Shown one piece after another: positions 13,567 through 25,725 of a stretch of 64,000 bases of DNA; position 1 is the first letter of the stretch; each line of letters opens with the position of its first letter. The stretch is from assembly GCA_023374045.1 (NCBI GenBank), contig CM041776.1:314452722-314516721 (forward strand), in the 5' to 3' direction. The notes below the pieces were generated by a model that ran no database searches, was not told the DNA's origin, and saw nothing but the letters and a program-made list of their open reading frames with translations. Origin of the DNA: Limonium bicolor. Lineage: Eukaryota > Streptophyta > Magnoliopsida > Caryophyllales > Plumbaginaceae. The translations under genes were made by a program, and so were the position numbers.

Positions 13567-13582
13567 TTTAAGGGGGTAGGTT
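13567..13582 (+). promoter_or_regulatory. 3' polypurine tract (unit 2)
   Basis: TTTAAGGGGGTAGGT (one G fewer than unit 1) followed by TGAAACACCCC at 13,583. Confidence 0.85.
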
Positions 13583-16500
13583 TGAAACACCCCTAATAGG
13601 TAAAAACATGAAATCATGAATATGTGTGGTAGGTTTAAATAACCGGTCACATTAATGTATAATTGTTATAACTTTACCATATGTTACCAAGGAACATACG
13701 TATGGGTAAATGTGACAGTAGACACTTCGTAACTCTGAGGACTGGGTTAATTACAAACTGATCCAACCGTAACTAATGATGAGCGTCAAAAAACATATAA
13801 TACCTCAAATCATATATTAGCCGTGAACATAAGGAATATAGGGCTACACACTAGATATATCAATCGCGGATAGGCAACATATAATACTGATTTCGATATC
13901 AGTACTAGGAGCTACTCTGCTACATAATTAAGCATAATTAGAGCACTACTGTTTATTTCGTGGTAGAACAATTTAAATCAGCCCCACTAATGTTTAGTAT
14001 GTCTGGAATCGAAACTGATCAACCCCATGTGCCACACTTGATCTTGTTTACCAGAATAAAATCTCTGTAGCCTTTTCCACCTTACCCCAATGCAATTATT
14101 CTCCCTGCCTTGCAACCGGTGCCCCTCTCCTCCTCGTGTTTGTATGCCCTGATCGAAGAACCCGCCCCATTCCTTCTCGCCAGTGGGTGTGCCTGCAACT
14201 ATACATCTCCAGAACTCAAACCTCCTAAATTCTCCCTTTGCATGTTCGAAACTTGGAGTACCACCGGTTGAGGAAGCTGGAACAAACACAAGGCCAAATT
14301 ACAAGCTTCTTCGATTTCTTCTACATGCAACTCGTTTCTTGCATGTCCAGAGACTCCGAAGTTTTCCTCTTTTCCGTTGGCATGAGGGAATTTCCCCCGA
14401 AGTTCCCAATGTTGCTCCTTGATGTTTCCCTTGCAATCTCGGTCTGAATCTCTGAGTTTCACCGGTCCTGAGAATCTGGAAATAGCGTCTTCCAACTAGC
14501 AAGGTAAGATCGCGACCCGTTTTCCCGTCTGTTCTAATTACTTCCTCATCTTCTCTGTTGTTGTCTGTCTGAAAAACCTTCAAACTGCTAACTCCTTCTC
14601 TCCCCCCTCCTCCTCACGCATGCAAGCGCCTGGAAGCTGTTGCATTCTTTCGAAAGAAAAAAAAAAAACCGGCAAGAATGATCTACACACGGGTCGAATA
14701 TCAGTTCAAGGTACACCCTAAATCAGATCTTGTTTCACCCCTTCTCTGTTTCCGGTTTTGATGCCACCGTACACATTTTCCTGCTCCTGTTGCTACTACC
14801 TTCCTTACTAATCCCCCTTGATTCCGTGCATGGTTTTAAACATGCAAATTTTCCAGTGAGTGTTCGACAATCCCTGGTCGAGAAACTTGCACAAGCCCTT
14901 GAACACTATCTAAGGTAACTATCTTCAACCTATGTGCAGTTCCAAAAATCTGTTACCGTCATTTCGTATAATATGGGCAGCTAACTTGTTAACCCTCTCT
15001 GGTGCGTGACTGGTCATGGAGGTGGTTGGGGTGTGGTGAAGTCAACCACTAAATTTCAAGAAAAACCCAGAGAAGTCACCTCCTTCGCAGGGCTGAAAGC
15101 TGTCCAATGAAAACCAAGGGAACCGACCGAGAAATTCAGCTGAATACCTTAAGGTTGTAACTTAAACTCCACTCTAAAATTGAGTTCATCTGGTACTAAG
15201 ATTGTGTTTGAATGTGTTTGATAAATCTGTAATAGTGAAATGACTAAATGAGGGTCTGAACATAGTTTTGAATAAGTTAAAAAGGCTGCTTTTAAAGTTA
15301 CCGAAACCGCTGGAAGATCTATTGGTATTAAACTAGAAAATTAACACAGAAAAATCTGGTGTTTCTCGCTTGTAACAGCAGAGAAATTAGTGTATTTGGG
15401 GTTTCCTAGTGTCGAATATGGATGGAAATCTCTATATAATAGCTAGCAAGTTCTGATGTATGGGGTAAGTAAGGTGCTGGTTACTTCTGGGCAAAACCAT
15501 CAGTTAAAGGGTTCAGAAATTCTGTATGAGTAGCTAACGAAAACTGGTGCAGAAACATGGGTTTAAATCCTGCAACCCTCATCTGTACATAACCGGATCT
15601 GTGAAGCAATCCAAAGGGTATATAGGATTAGTAATTAATCTAAAGACTCACCAACACATCAACCTAAGTAGTAAGTAATCTGGAACATTGAAAGAAAACA
15701 GTTAACACCTTAAGAATAGGAAGGAGTAGTAGAATGCAGAACTTGTTCCATGTGTTTCTGCAATTCACGTTCTGTATAAAAGGGTTGGGTCGAGTTATTA
15801 GGTCTTTTGGGGTGGAGTACAAGTTCAGGATCATGCTAAACACACGTAATCAATTAAGTAAGTGCTTTGGAATGGGATCGGGAGACAGACTGATAACAAG
15901 CAGAAAAAGAAAACTGATGCGCTTAAAAGTTCAAACCTGTTGATTTTTCTGATGAATGGGGGTGTTGTTGTTCAGGAAGTATTAGACTAATAGGTTGTGG
16001 GAAAAGCCTTTGATTAGTTTAGGAAACACGTACTAAAGGCATCACTAAAAGAGGGAACTAGACTGATATCTACATTTAGAATATAGGAATTAGTGAACAC
16101 ACTGAAAGAAGAAATGATAGAAAGATTAAACCAATTCCAAGCTTTCGTTGCGGTTCCCTGCAGACATTCCAGTCTGTATAATGAAATTTTAGGTGGTCTT
16201 AGGAAGTCTGAAAATCTGGCACATGTTCATGCTGTAACCTTGGGTAAACTACTGGGAAGTTACAACCGAGAGGGACTTGCGTTTTTTGCAAGAAAATTTG
16301 GCATAGGCATTAACTGTGAACCGCATTAAACACTGACTATGGTGATGTGATACTCTTGGCTAGTGAAGACGTGTTTAAAATGTCTTAGGAGGTTGGGAAT
16401 ATTAAATCTGTCATGTCGACATTTAGTAGGCTGCACAACAAGTTTTTTTGAAGTTTAACCTGCATGAAAAACGACCACTAAGGTGCTAACAACCACTACA

Positions 16501-19500
16501 AAATGCAGTTTAAGGTCTGCAGCTTATACCCTTCTTTGCAACAGACACACAGAAACAGATTAGAGGTTGGCTTGGCAAGTGAGTGAACCCTAAAACTTTG
16601 CTACCACACTCGCCTAAGAAGTAAACTGTCTGGTAAAGATTGGAGAAACCCGTAGCACCACTTAAAGGAGTAGCAGAAGTAGATAATGCAGAAACAAAAG
16701 AAAATCAAATCCTAGTGTTACAGTGTCGGTTTCAGTGGATGGGAATCATCAGTAGTATAATGACGGAATTTTGGGTTTTGCTTTGGGTTAAAATTATTGA
16801 TAAACACTGAACTCCTATGTAAACAATAAGGGATGAGTCAAAAGCCGGAGTAATGAATAACAAGGGGGATAGGAGAAAAGATACCCGGTATTAAAAAGGT
16901 TGCAGTTTTTCAGTTTGTTATGTTGTGCTGTGTGTGGTGGGTACAGAAGTTAGGGGAGTATTTTAGGGGGATAGTCTTGAGCCTAGGACATTGTTAACAC
17001 CCTTAGCTAATTGAGTAAGTACTGTGGGGAGAAGGGAAAACCGGTTGAACTGAACAGATCCAAGAACCAAGGAAGAATATGTACAATATTGCTTCAGATT
17101 TCATTAAAATTGTAGTTCTGTATAACTAATTACATGGGGTTATGAGCGTGAGGTGAGATTGATAATGAACCCAATATCCTCCTAATACATCTAGCTAAAC
17201 GTACAAAAACAACGTGGGAAGTTTAGACTCCATTAGATACATTAAAAGTGTGACAAGATAAGGTTATATGCGAGAACCATGCTTCAGTTTTTGGAAACCT
17301 TGTGTCTCGGTACAACTAAGTTATAGATATTTTAGGAGTTATTGTGCTGATAATGAACTGAAAGCATAGCTATTTAGACAAGTATGGAATATGCCCTAGA
17401 CCAATAAAGGTTCCACCTTAGATAAACTTGTTACATGTTAGGGCTTATACTACCCTAAAGCATTAGCTAGAGCAAAACATTAAGTTAACGTGTGAGGTGA
17501 CAATGTAAACGTACTAGGAGTAAGATAAACCTAAGGTTAATACTTGGAAGTTCTAAGGGTTACTATGAACGGAGCATCTAATGATTCACCTAGGGAATTG
17601 CACAGGCTAGCATGAAATAAGCTAGGACAATGCCAACAACGGTTGTGCATAAAATCATAAACTGATATGTTGTCTTAATTAACGTTAGGGCCGTAAAGGA
17701 CGCCAACTGGGACTCTGTGTGTGAGACAACTTTGCTTTCTGATCAAGGTATGGACATGTGGTTCGTATGTTGCCGTGTTACACGGCTTGTTTGCTTGTGT
17801 GCTGTGTGCTATGTGTGAAAATGATATAAGATCAATGCATGGAATGGATTGCTTGTTTATTGATTTTTATATCATTGTTGTGTATCATTGCGCGCACACA
17901 GTAGTTAGTCCCTTTCGCGTTATGGAACCCTGAGATGAAACACAGCGAACTATGTAAAAAAGAAACTACATAAAGGGAAAACTAAACGAGAACCACAAAC
18001 GAACTATGAAAACAAAGAGAATGCTATAAAGGGGAACTCCTCTCTAACTATGGAGGACGTACCATGACACCCACTATGGTGTCTATTCATTAATTATTAA
18101 TGGAGAGCAAGTCTCCTTTGGTGAGACATGACGAACCACGTAGACAAAACAAAAGAACTATACAAAGAGACGAATCCTCTCTAACTTTAGAAGACCTCTA
18201 AAGACACCCACTATGGTGTCGAGCTATCAAGGATAATGATAAACCAATACCTTAGAAATGAGTAGGGATACGGACCCTTAGTATCCGGAGCAGAGGCTAG
18301 TAACATTGAGAAGGAATAGGGATACGGACCCTTAGTATCCGGAGCAAAGGCTAGTAACATTGAGAAGGAATAGGGATACGGACCCTTAGTATCCGGAGCA
18401 AGGCTAGTAACATTGAGAAGGAATAGGGATACGGACCCTTAGTATCCGGAGCAAAGGCTAGTAATATTGAGAAGGAATAGGGATACGGACCCTTAGTATC
18501 CGGAGCAAAGGCTAGTAACATTGAGAATGAATAGGGATACGGACCCTTAGTATCCGGAGCAAAGGCTAGTAACATTGAGGAGGAATAGGGATACGGACCC
18601 TTAGTATCCGGAGCAAAGGCTAGTAACGTTGAGAAGGGATAGGGATACGGACCCTTAGTATCCGGAGCAGAGGCTAGTAACATTGAGAAGGAATAGGGAT
18701 ACGGACCCTTAGTATCCGGAAGTGGCTAGTAACGTTTAAAAACAACAGAGAGAAAAGAGCTATCCAGGAATGGAGGATTAGCTACGAGGAAGACGTTCTC
18801 CAAATTGTGAAAAAAGAATTCACAAATAATCCTTAAAGAAACAAGGAATGATTAGCACCTACATACTAAAGTCTCGGGATCTAATCTATATCCCCTGACT
18901 CGTGCCAGAGAATAAAGGAAAACATGAGTAATGAGACCAAGCAAATAAGAATAATTCACAAATGTGATCCTTTAAGAAATCAAGGAATGCATAGCACCTA
19001 CATAATAAAGTCTCGGGATCTAATCTATATCCCCTGACTCGGTGCAAGAGAAGAAAGGAAAAATATGAATGAGAACGAGAAAAAACAATACGCAATCTCT
19101 TGAATGATCCCATAGTGAGGATCGACGGTATAATATACCTACACACACGTTGTATCATGTACTTGATTGTGGTTGCTACATTATAGCAGCCTTTGTGCTT
19201 GGTTGCTTATTGACATGCTATGCTACTTGCAAGTTGTGCTCGGTTGCTTGCTGATATTGCTATGCTACCTTGAAGTGTGTTTGATATATGATGTAATGTG
19301 ATGTGCTTTACTGCTTTAATATAGCATGTAAAATGACTTAATAATATTCGACCAAGTAGTCGTGTGGCCCGGTAACATGCGGGCTTCACACGTTCATACT
19401 CAGCGTAGTTTGCTGAGTCCTTTACACCCAATTTTTTTTCAGGTCTTGGGCCAGACGATAACGGAGAGTAGGCAAGGGTGACTACCATAGGGGTAGTCCA

Positions 19501-19806
19501 CATGGCAAGCCTTTTAGTAGTATGCTTTTAATGTATGGGTTGTACCTTCGGTTTATGTTGTTGGATTAAGAACTTATGTTGTAGACTCTCGGTACTCGGT
19601 TTGCATACTTTATGTTGTATTTGAAATTCGTTAAGGTTGGACTTCCAGTCATACAGACCGTAACTTGGAGTTGGTATTGTGGTCTGTCAACCACGTGGGT
19701 GGTTGGCGTCTGTAGCACCCGAATAGAGTATGAAACCGCTGCGTAGACTTCTCCTGCTAACTTAGGCGCGTCGTTTAATTGTTGGTTGTGATTCGGGGGT
19801 GTTACA
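13583..19806 (+). repeat. LTR3, complete (about 6.22 kb)
   Basis: It begins TGAAACACCCC and ends GGGGTGTTACA at 19,806. Its right flank is chromovirus LTR sequence, not a primer site, so this is the outer 3' LTR of the array. It carries the nine-unit minisatellite (18,262-18,725). Scattered one-base gaps separate it from LTR2. Confidence 0.88.
18262..18725 (+). repeat. 54-bp minisatellite in LTR3, nine units
   Basis: The unit variants come in the same order as at 9,070-9,540. Confidence 0.9.
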
Positions 19807-20197
19807 TTTACAACCTTTATAAACTTTGTTCGTGAAATAGCATATTGCTAATTCCAACTTAAACCAAGTCGTTTAGTGGTTTCTCCTTGACTTTCGTCAG
19901 TTTAGTACCGGTTTTTGTGTGGACTTGTATACTTAATTTGTGTGTATACGCTATGGCTCCTATGACCATTTTATTGTTGTTACCTTACTTCTTAATGGTA
20001 TTTAGGCTCATTATCCTATTAATTCCATGTATAAATGCTTAAGGCACATTTCTCCTTAAAGCACATTTTCGTGCTCTAAGATGCGTTTTCGGTTTAAACG
20101 CTTAAGGTATGTTTTTGTGTACTTTGTTGTTTAAACTCTTTTCTAATGTTTCTAAGGTATATTATAGCCTTAATATATTATAATTAGATAGTTCATC
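19807..20197 (-). repeat. Fragment of the chromovirus 3' LTR
   Basis: It matches 35,073-35,463 of the 5' LTR with three substitutions. It is bounded on the left by the tandem array and on the right by the solo LTR. Bases 20193-20197 (TCATC) are one copy of the solo-LTR target duplication. Confidence 0.92.
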
Positions 20198-23100
20198 TGA
20201 AATACCCCTAACCTTAAAATTTAATTAAATGATCTATTAATGATCTAAGATGGTTAATAAACATCTAAATATTACTGGGGAACAATCTAAAAGATCTCAA
20301 CAAGGCAAAACATGCCTTAAGATCGGTAAAGCAAAAAATGTGCTTTAAGACACTATAAAGATTGTATGACCTCAGATAGGATCCAAAGTGGATTCCTAAG
20401 TATTATAATGAAGTAAGGAACACAACAAAACCATTATCAAAGAAAACTAAGCCCAGAAGCACCTTGCAACACAAAATGTGCACTAAAACTCCTTAAAGCA
20501 CATTTTTGTGAAATTGCCTTCTAAATTGGTTTTAAATGGGCTCAAAGGTTATAATTACCTTTAAATATGATATTATATCACATTATATCATATTAGGAAT
20601 TTAATTCCAAAATTTACAAATTTTTACAAATTTAATATTAAAATATTAATAAAACCCTAAAAGGGGGCCCGCTTGAGTCAACATTGACTAAGATTGGTCA
20701 AGAGGTCAAAGTTGACCCCTTGGACCATATGAGATCAGCAGCCACAAGCAAGAAAGGCTTGAAATCGCCACTTGCTTACACCATGGACAAGACTCCAACA
20801 TGTTTCCCTAAATTAAGGGTTACCTTTTAGCTTTTGATTACTTAATACACTCACTTTTGGCTCCATTATTTGACTCCTCCAGCTCCAAACCGTGTGAGCC
20901 TCTCCTTTCCCCTCCATTAGCCGATTCCTTGTCTCCTCTTATCCCTTTGATGAGTCATCTCTCATTAACAAACATTAAACTAATCTAATTTGTCTTTTGC
21001 AATCAATTAAGGCCATCTCCAATCATTCTCTCTCTCCTAGCTTCATTCCAGCCGATGAAGCAGCTCCTCCAAGCCCTCTCAACCGAAGCTCTTGAGTTAT
21101 GAAGGTAGATCCATCTTCTAAGCTTTTAAGGTAATGGTTTAAGGCTTATTTTGGCTCTTTTTCTTCATCTCTTCACCATTAACACTTAGATCTCGTGGCT
21201 CATCACCTCCTATGGCTTATTCTCAGTGTTTTAAGGTTAGAACATCAATCAATTTCGGTTGAAGCAAGTTAAGAGACCAAAGTTTCTCAAAATCTCATTT
21301 TAAGGTAAAAACATACCTTAAGCTTCTCTACTCTTCATCCGATTTTCTTCCTCTGATTTTTATGAGTTTATACACTCATAATCTTCATATTTACATGTTC
21401 AATCAGTTGGTTAGCCATTTGGAGCAAGGGTGGCCGAGATCCAAAGGAAATACCCTTCTTTAAGGCATTTTTCCAAGGTAAAACCTAATAACAAGGCAGC
21501 TTGTTGTTTTCTAGCTATTTCCTATGTCTATATGATGAATCTAACACCTTGTGGTGTGTTTAAAACAGGCCGAATCCCTCTTGAACTTCCCTTGCATTTT
21601 TAAGGTGATTTTTGCCTTAAATCTTACATTAATTATTCCTTATGGTTAAGCTCAAGCTTGGAGTATAACCATATCTTGTTTTGGTGTATTAAACATGTCA
21701 AATGATGTGGTGAATTTTCCTTCAAGTGGCCGAGTTCATACAAGGGCAAATCAAGGTATAAACACCTTAAACTTATGATTTTTATGATTTTTAAGCACAT
21801 ATATAAATTGTGCCGAGAGTGAAGTTTAACATAAGGGTCATATTGACCTAAAAATGGGAAAAAATGACTAAGATAAATTAAGCTAGTTATTTAAGAGATT
21901 TAATTAACATAATGATCAAATTATGACATTATGTGGAAAAATAATCAAATTTAAGTGAGGCCGTGAGCATATACTATATTTTGAGACATTTATTGTGTAA
22001 TTTATTTTGCAAGATCAAGGTTGTAATAAGGCCATGTCATTAGGCCATTTTAGTTTAAGTTTATAAGCTTATTTAGTTAGATTTATTCTTATATAATTAA
22101 GTTTGGGGCCAAACCGTAATTATTGGTAAAATACAAAGCCGTGGGCTTAATTTAGAGGAATTTAGGGTTTTTAAATGAATTTACTAAAAATTATAACATT
22201 TTATAAAGTTTTGGGTCAAAATTGTAAAAATAGAAAAAATATAGGTGAAGTTTGGTAATTACCGAAATAGTTGGTCCCAATTTGGTATTAGAAGTCAAAG
22301 TTGACTATATAGGAGACTTTGACCAAGTTTGGAGAATTTTAGAAATTAAAATACAACCTTATATTAAGATAAGTATTAAATTGTACAAGATTTATAAGAG
22401 ATGGGGCTAATTTGAGATTTCCGAAAACTTGGGGTACGAAATGGAGTTTAGTACAAACCTTAGGTTATTAGGAATTTTTAGAAGTTGATTTGGTTAAATT
22501 TGGAGTTAATATGAATTATATAAGTATAATATAAGATATTTCATAATATTGTTACAAATGGGTAACATATGTGGTAAAACCGAGATTTAGAGAAAGTATA
22601 AGGTTAGTAATGATGTTTATAACCTTTTGGTATAGTTTGGTAATTTTTGGAGTTATATATAAGGTTTTATCAAAATATATGTATAATATATAGTTTTGAT
22701 GACATTAGAAAACTATATGATATAAAGAGGGGAATTTGGTGAATATAGAAAGTTAAGTGGTGGAAAAAAAATTAGAATAGACCTAGGGGGTTTGTTCGGT
22801 TATTTAAAAAAAAAATATAACCATAGGTTATAATTATATTAAGGTTTAAGGATTATAATATAAGGTATATATTATAAGTGTAACAATGAAATATATTTGA
22901 GGTTGATTCGTGATTTATAGAAGTTTAATGGTTTATATTGAAAGCCGAAAATATAAGGGGTTGTTTGGTATTTTGAAACAATTTACAACTATGTGTTATG
23001 ATTGTTTTAATGACATAAATGTCATAATATATGTTATGTAACTATAATGTAACATTATATTAATTGTGTGGTGGGTTTTGTAAATACTTAAGAAAATAGG

Positions 23101-25100
23101 TGTTGTTCGGAAATGTTAACATTTTAAAATGGAATTTGTAATATGGTTTAATGACCATGTATTTTCATAATTAAAATGACATATGGTAAAGGGAAAAGAA
23201 TTACAAACATTAGATATGGAATTCTAATGATAAGAGTATACATGTGATAATAAAAATTTATAAGACTCAAAGTGTTGTTTACATATGAATTATACCACAA
23301 AAAAAAAAGAGACAAACCTTTGGAAAAAATAGTGAATACTAAGGTGAGATGAATAGTACATGACAAAGAATCATGCATACAATATAGAAAAAAACTATAC
23401 GACATATAAGAGTATGTTAAGTCACATGCGATAACAAGTTCAACAATAAGTATATTAATATACAAGACAAGGCTACGCATGTAATATAACACCTTTCTAA
23501 TCTCGAGTTAAGCCGAAAACCCGACAAACATTGACAGTTAATAACGAGGGATTAGCCGGGAGGTATTAGTGACGGTACGGGGTACCGTAGAGTTATGTTA
23601 TTATACGGGATACTAATCAGTAGCATTATGTATTGTTTAGACTGTTAGAGACGACACACGGAGCATAGGATCTTGCTGATTCATACTCCACCGTAATACA
23701 TCAGGGTGAACGGTATGTTTTTATGTGTCTCTGATTGTCTCTGAGGGCTTCCTCAGTTCAGACTTCTGTGTGATCTGTGATAAGATTGTTTGTCTGAATG
23801 TGTTAATTAATATGCATGAATTGTATATTTATAGCTGCTTATTATTTACTGTTGTTGAGTTAACAGTATTGGTTCGTATATATGAAACCTATATATAAAA
23901 CGAACTAGCGGCTATGGTGCTATCTTATATGAAATATAAGGATCGTCAGAAAAACGATGTAGCACTAGGATAATAAGATATATATATATATATATTATCT
24001 GAGACTTTTATACGGAGCATTGGCCTTTCTAAACGCCGCTCTCGTATCTAACACTGGATCCCGAGTTTACAGACTCCGGATTGGACTAATGACCTTAGTC
24101 TGCTGTGTTAGGGAAAAAAAATGGTAATGCGATGCGATGGTATAATTAATTAATGGAAAGATAATAAAGCCAAGGGGATGTGGCTCTTGGTGCGCGCTGT
24201 GATCACAAAAACGATACCAGGATGTCCGTGTACGGGTCCGTAAGTATCAAGAAAATTTCCCGTGAGCTAGAATGGCTCGTTGGTCGGAGACTCTACCGTT
24301 GGAGTGGCTACTGCCGTGGGTGACCCGCCATAATATATGGGTAATTTAGGGACATGTCGTTTCTAACGAGACATTGTCACTAGGTATAACTGAACACTTA
24401 ATACAGTTGAGAGTTGTACAGTGGCGAACAATATTGGTTTCTACACCATGGACGAGAATCAGTACCTGTTTATTATTCTCGTTGTTTCGCTTTGTTGTTC
24501 ATTGGTTATACTTGTGGTTATATTATGTGTGTTGATGGTTGTGTTATTGTATGGATGTTACTGTTAAGTGTTTTACAGTTTAAATATTAAAACGGTATTG
24601 CATGTAACGAATCTCATGCTCTCGACCAAATAATTGAGGGATTTGAGGGGGCCTGACGGGGCATGTGATGACATACTCAGCAGGGGCTGATTCCATACCA
24701 CAAACCATTTTTATTTCAGGAGATTAGCTGGTGGTCGACGCGAGGCGCGACAATTGTGATATTACTGTTGGTTTGAACTTGGTACGGTTTGATACTGATG
24801 ACATTTTGGACTCGGGTTGTGTAAACCGAGGTGTATTTGGTTAGATGCTCACGAGTACAGTCTGTAATAATCGTTGTTGTTGGATTTTTTTTAAATTGTT
24901 TAAGTTCTACTATCTATCTCTTGTGGTCACTGCGGGAATACGTTTCGCATGTTGATTATCAGGTAATTCGTTATCACCCGTATGGGCGAGTGATAACAGT
25001 GACACCATTAGGGTGGCAGTCTGTTATTTACCGCTGCGATATATTTATTATGTGCGACATTTATAGAATATTTAGGAGCCGAATTAGTAGGGGTGTTACA
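20198..25100 (+). mobile_element. Solo LTR (4.9 kb) of a related chromovirus
   Basis: It begins TGAAATACCCC and ends GGGGTGTTACA, flanked by TCATC on both sides (20193-20197 and 25101-25105). Deleting it restores the chromovirus LTR seen uninterrupted at 35,450-35,489. I find no primer site, polypurine tract or coding domain inside. The sequence differs from the other LTRs except at the ends and around 24,676-24,722. The sequence upstream of about 23,500 is very AT-rich, the last 1.6 kb less so. A (TA)n run lies at about 23,970-23,994. Confidence 0.88.
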
Positions 25101-25131
25101 TCATCAATATACTAAGGTTTGGGGTATTTCA
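25101..25131 (-). repeat. Start of the chromovirus 3' LTR
   Basis: The 31 bases read on the minus strand start TGAAATACCCC and equal the start of the 5' LTR (35489-35459), up to the solo-LTR insertion point. Confidence 0.92.
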
Positions 25132-25150
25132 ATCTACCCCCCCTTAAAAG
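25132..25150 (-). promoter_or_regulatory. 3' polypurine tract of the chromovirus
   Basis: On the minus strand, CTTTTAAGGGGGGTAGAT lies directly before the LTR start TGAAATACCCC. Confidence 0.88.
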
Positions 25151-25418
25151 AACTTTGTCCCCAAAGTTCCTATGCATCTAATATCTCTTAGAATACACAG
25201 GTAACTTCACATACAAAATCAATCACATACATCACAACAGTATATACGCTTTCCGACTCATAATGTCTGCCACATTTATTAAGGTTCAGACTCATAAGGT
25301 CCGTCACAAAGTATAATACATACTTAACACTGAGTAAGCAAATACTTAACACTGAGTAAGCAACAAACAGCAATCAACACTATGTGATTGTTTGCTTACA
25401 ACTTAAAAGCAAAGAGGC

Positions 25419-25436
25419 TCTACCCCCCTTAAAAGG
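25419..25436 (-). promoter_or_regulatory. Second polypurine tract upstream of the 3' tract
   Basis: On the minus strand, CCTTTTAAGGGGGGTAGAG lies 285 bp upstream of the 3' tract and just after the end of pol. It has the same 15-base core. The non-autonomous array shows the same doubling. Confidence 0.6.
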
Positions 25437-25464
25437 GGTACGCCCCGTACCCTTAACAAGAAAA

Positions 25465-25725
25465 CTAGTCTGAAAAGAGCGAAGGGTACTTCGCCCGCAT
25501 CTTATCCTCTAACTCCCAAGTAGCCTCCTCGACGTCCTAGTTGGACCAGAGAACCTTCACCAGTCTCACTGACTTGTGGCGAGTGTCCCTAGTCTTCGTG
25601 TCCAGGATCCTCTGAGGGGTCTCTACTGATCTCATGGTTGGATATGGTTAGCCGTTCGGCTGCAGAACATGGGGGGGTGGTGCATGTATTTCTTAAGCTG
25701 TGAGACGTGGAAAACATCATGCACT
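25465..25725 (-). pseudogene. Chromodomain-bearing C-terminus of the integrase (decayed)
   Basis: Downstream of the integrase the expected chromovirus tail is visible in shifted frames. A VFHVSQL-type motif starts near 25,722 in a frame different from the long pol frame. After another shift, ILDTK...VLW and EEATWELEDKM...YPSLF follow, the chromodomain signature, ending at the stop at 25,467-25,465. An in-frame TAG (25539-25537) follows VLWSN. In Tekay/Del elements this domain directs integration to methylated heterochromatin (known of the family). In this copy it could not be made as part of pol. Confidence 0.8.

Larger units (their letters stand above)
10631..13582 (+). other. Internal region 2 of the non-autonomous element (non-coding)
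   Basis: This is the second copy of the 3-kb internal region. It differs from region 1 by a few small indels and substitutions, for example near 11,165, 11,510 and 12,240. It carries no gag-pol. Confidence 0.8.
1..19806 (+). mobile_element. Tandem array of a non-autonomous LTR retrotransposon (LARD-type), three LTRs and two internal regions
   Basis: The order is LTR1 (to 1396), internal 1 (1397-4363), LTR2 (4364-10630), internal 2 (10631-13582) and LTR3 (13583-19806). Each LTR3' end reads GGGGGTGTTACA. Both LTR starts in the window read TGAAACACCCC, each just after a polypurine tract. Both internal regions begin with a tRNA-iMet primer site. No gag, protease, RT or integrase reading frame occurs anywhere in 19.8 kb, so the element depends on proteins from elsewhere. 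Its LTR ends, primer-site flank and polypurine tract closely match the chromovirus at 19,807-35,489, a plausible helper family. The three-LTR structure most likely arose by unequal recombination between LTRs. The array lies inside the 3' LTR of that chromovirus, and its left end is outside the window. Confidence 0.88.

Noticed and set aside
20198..25100. A full-length retrotransposon rather than a solo LTR
   Set aside because: There is no primer site, polypurine tract or coding motif inside, and a single pair of LTR ends is flanked by one target duplication.
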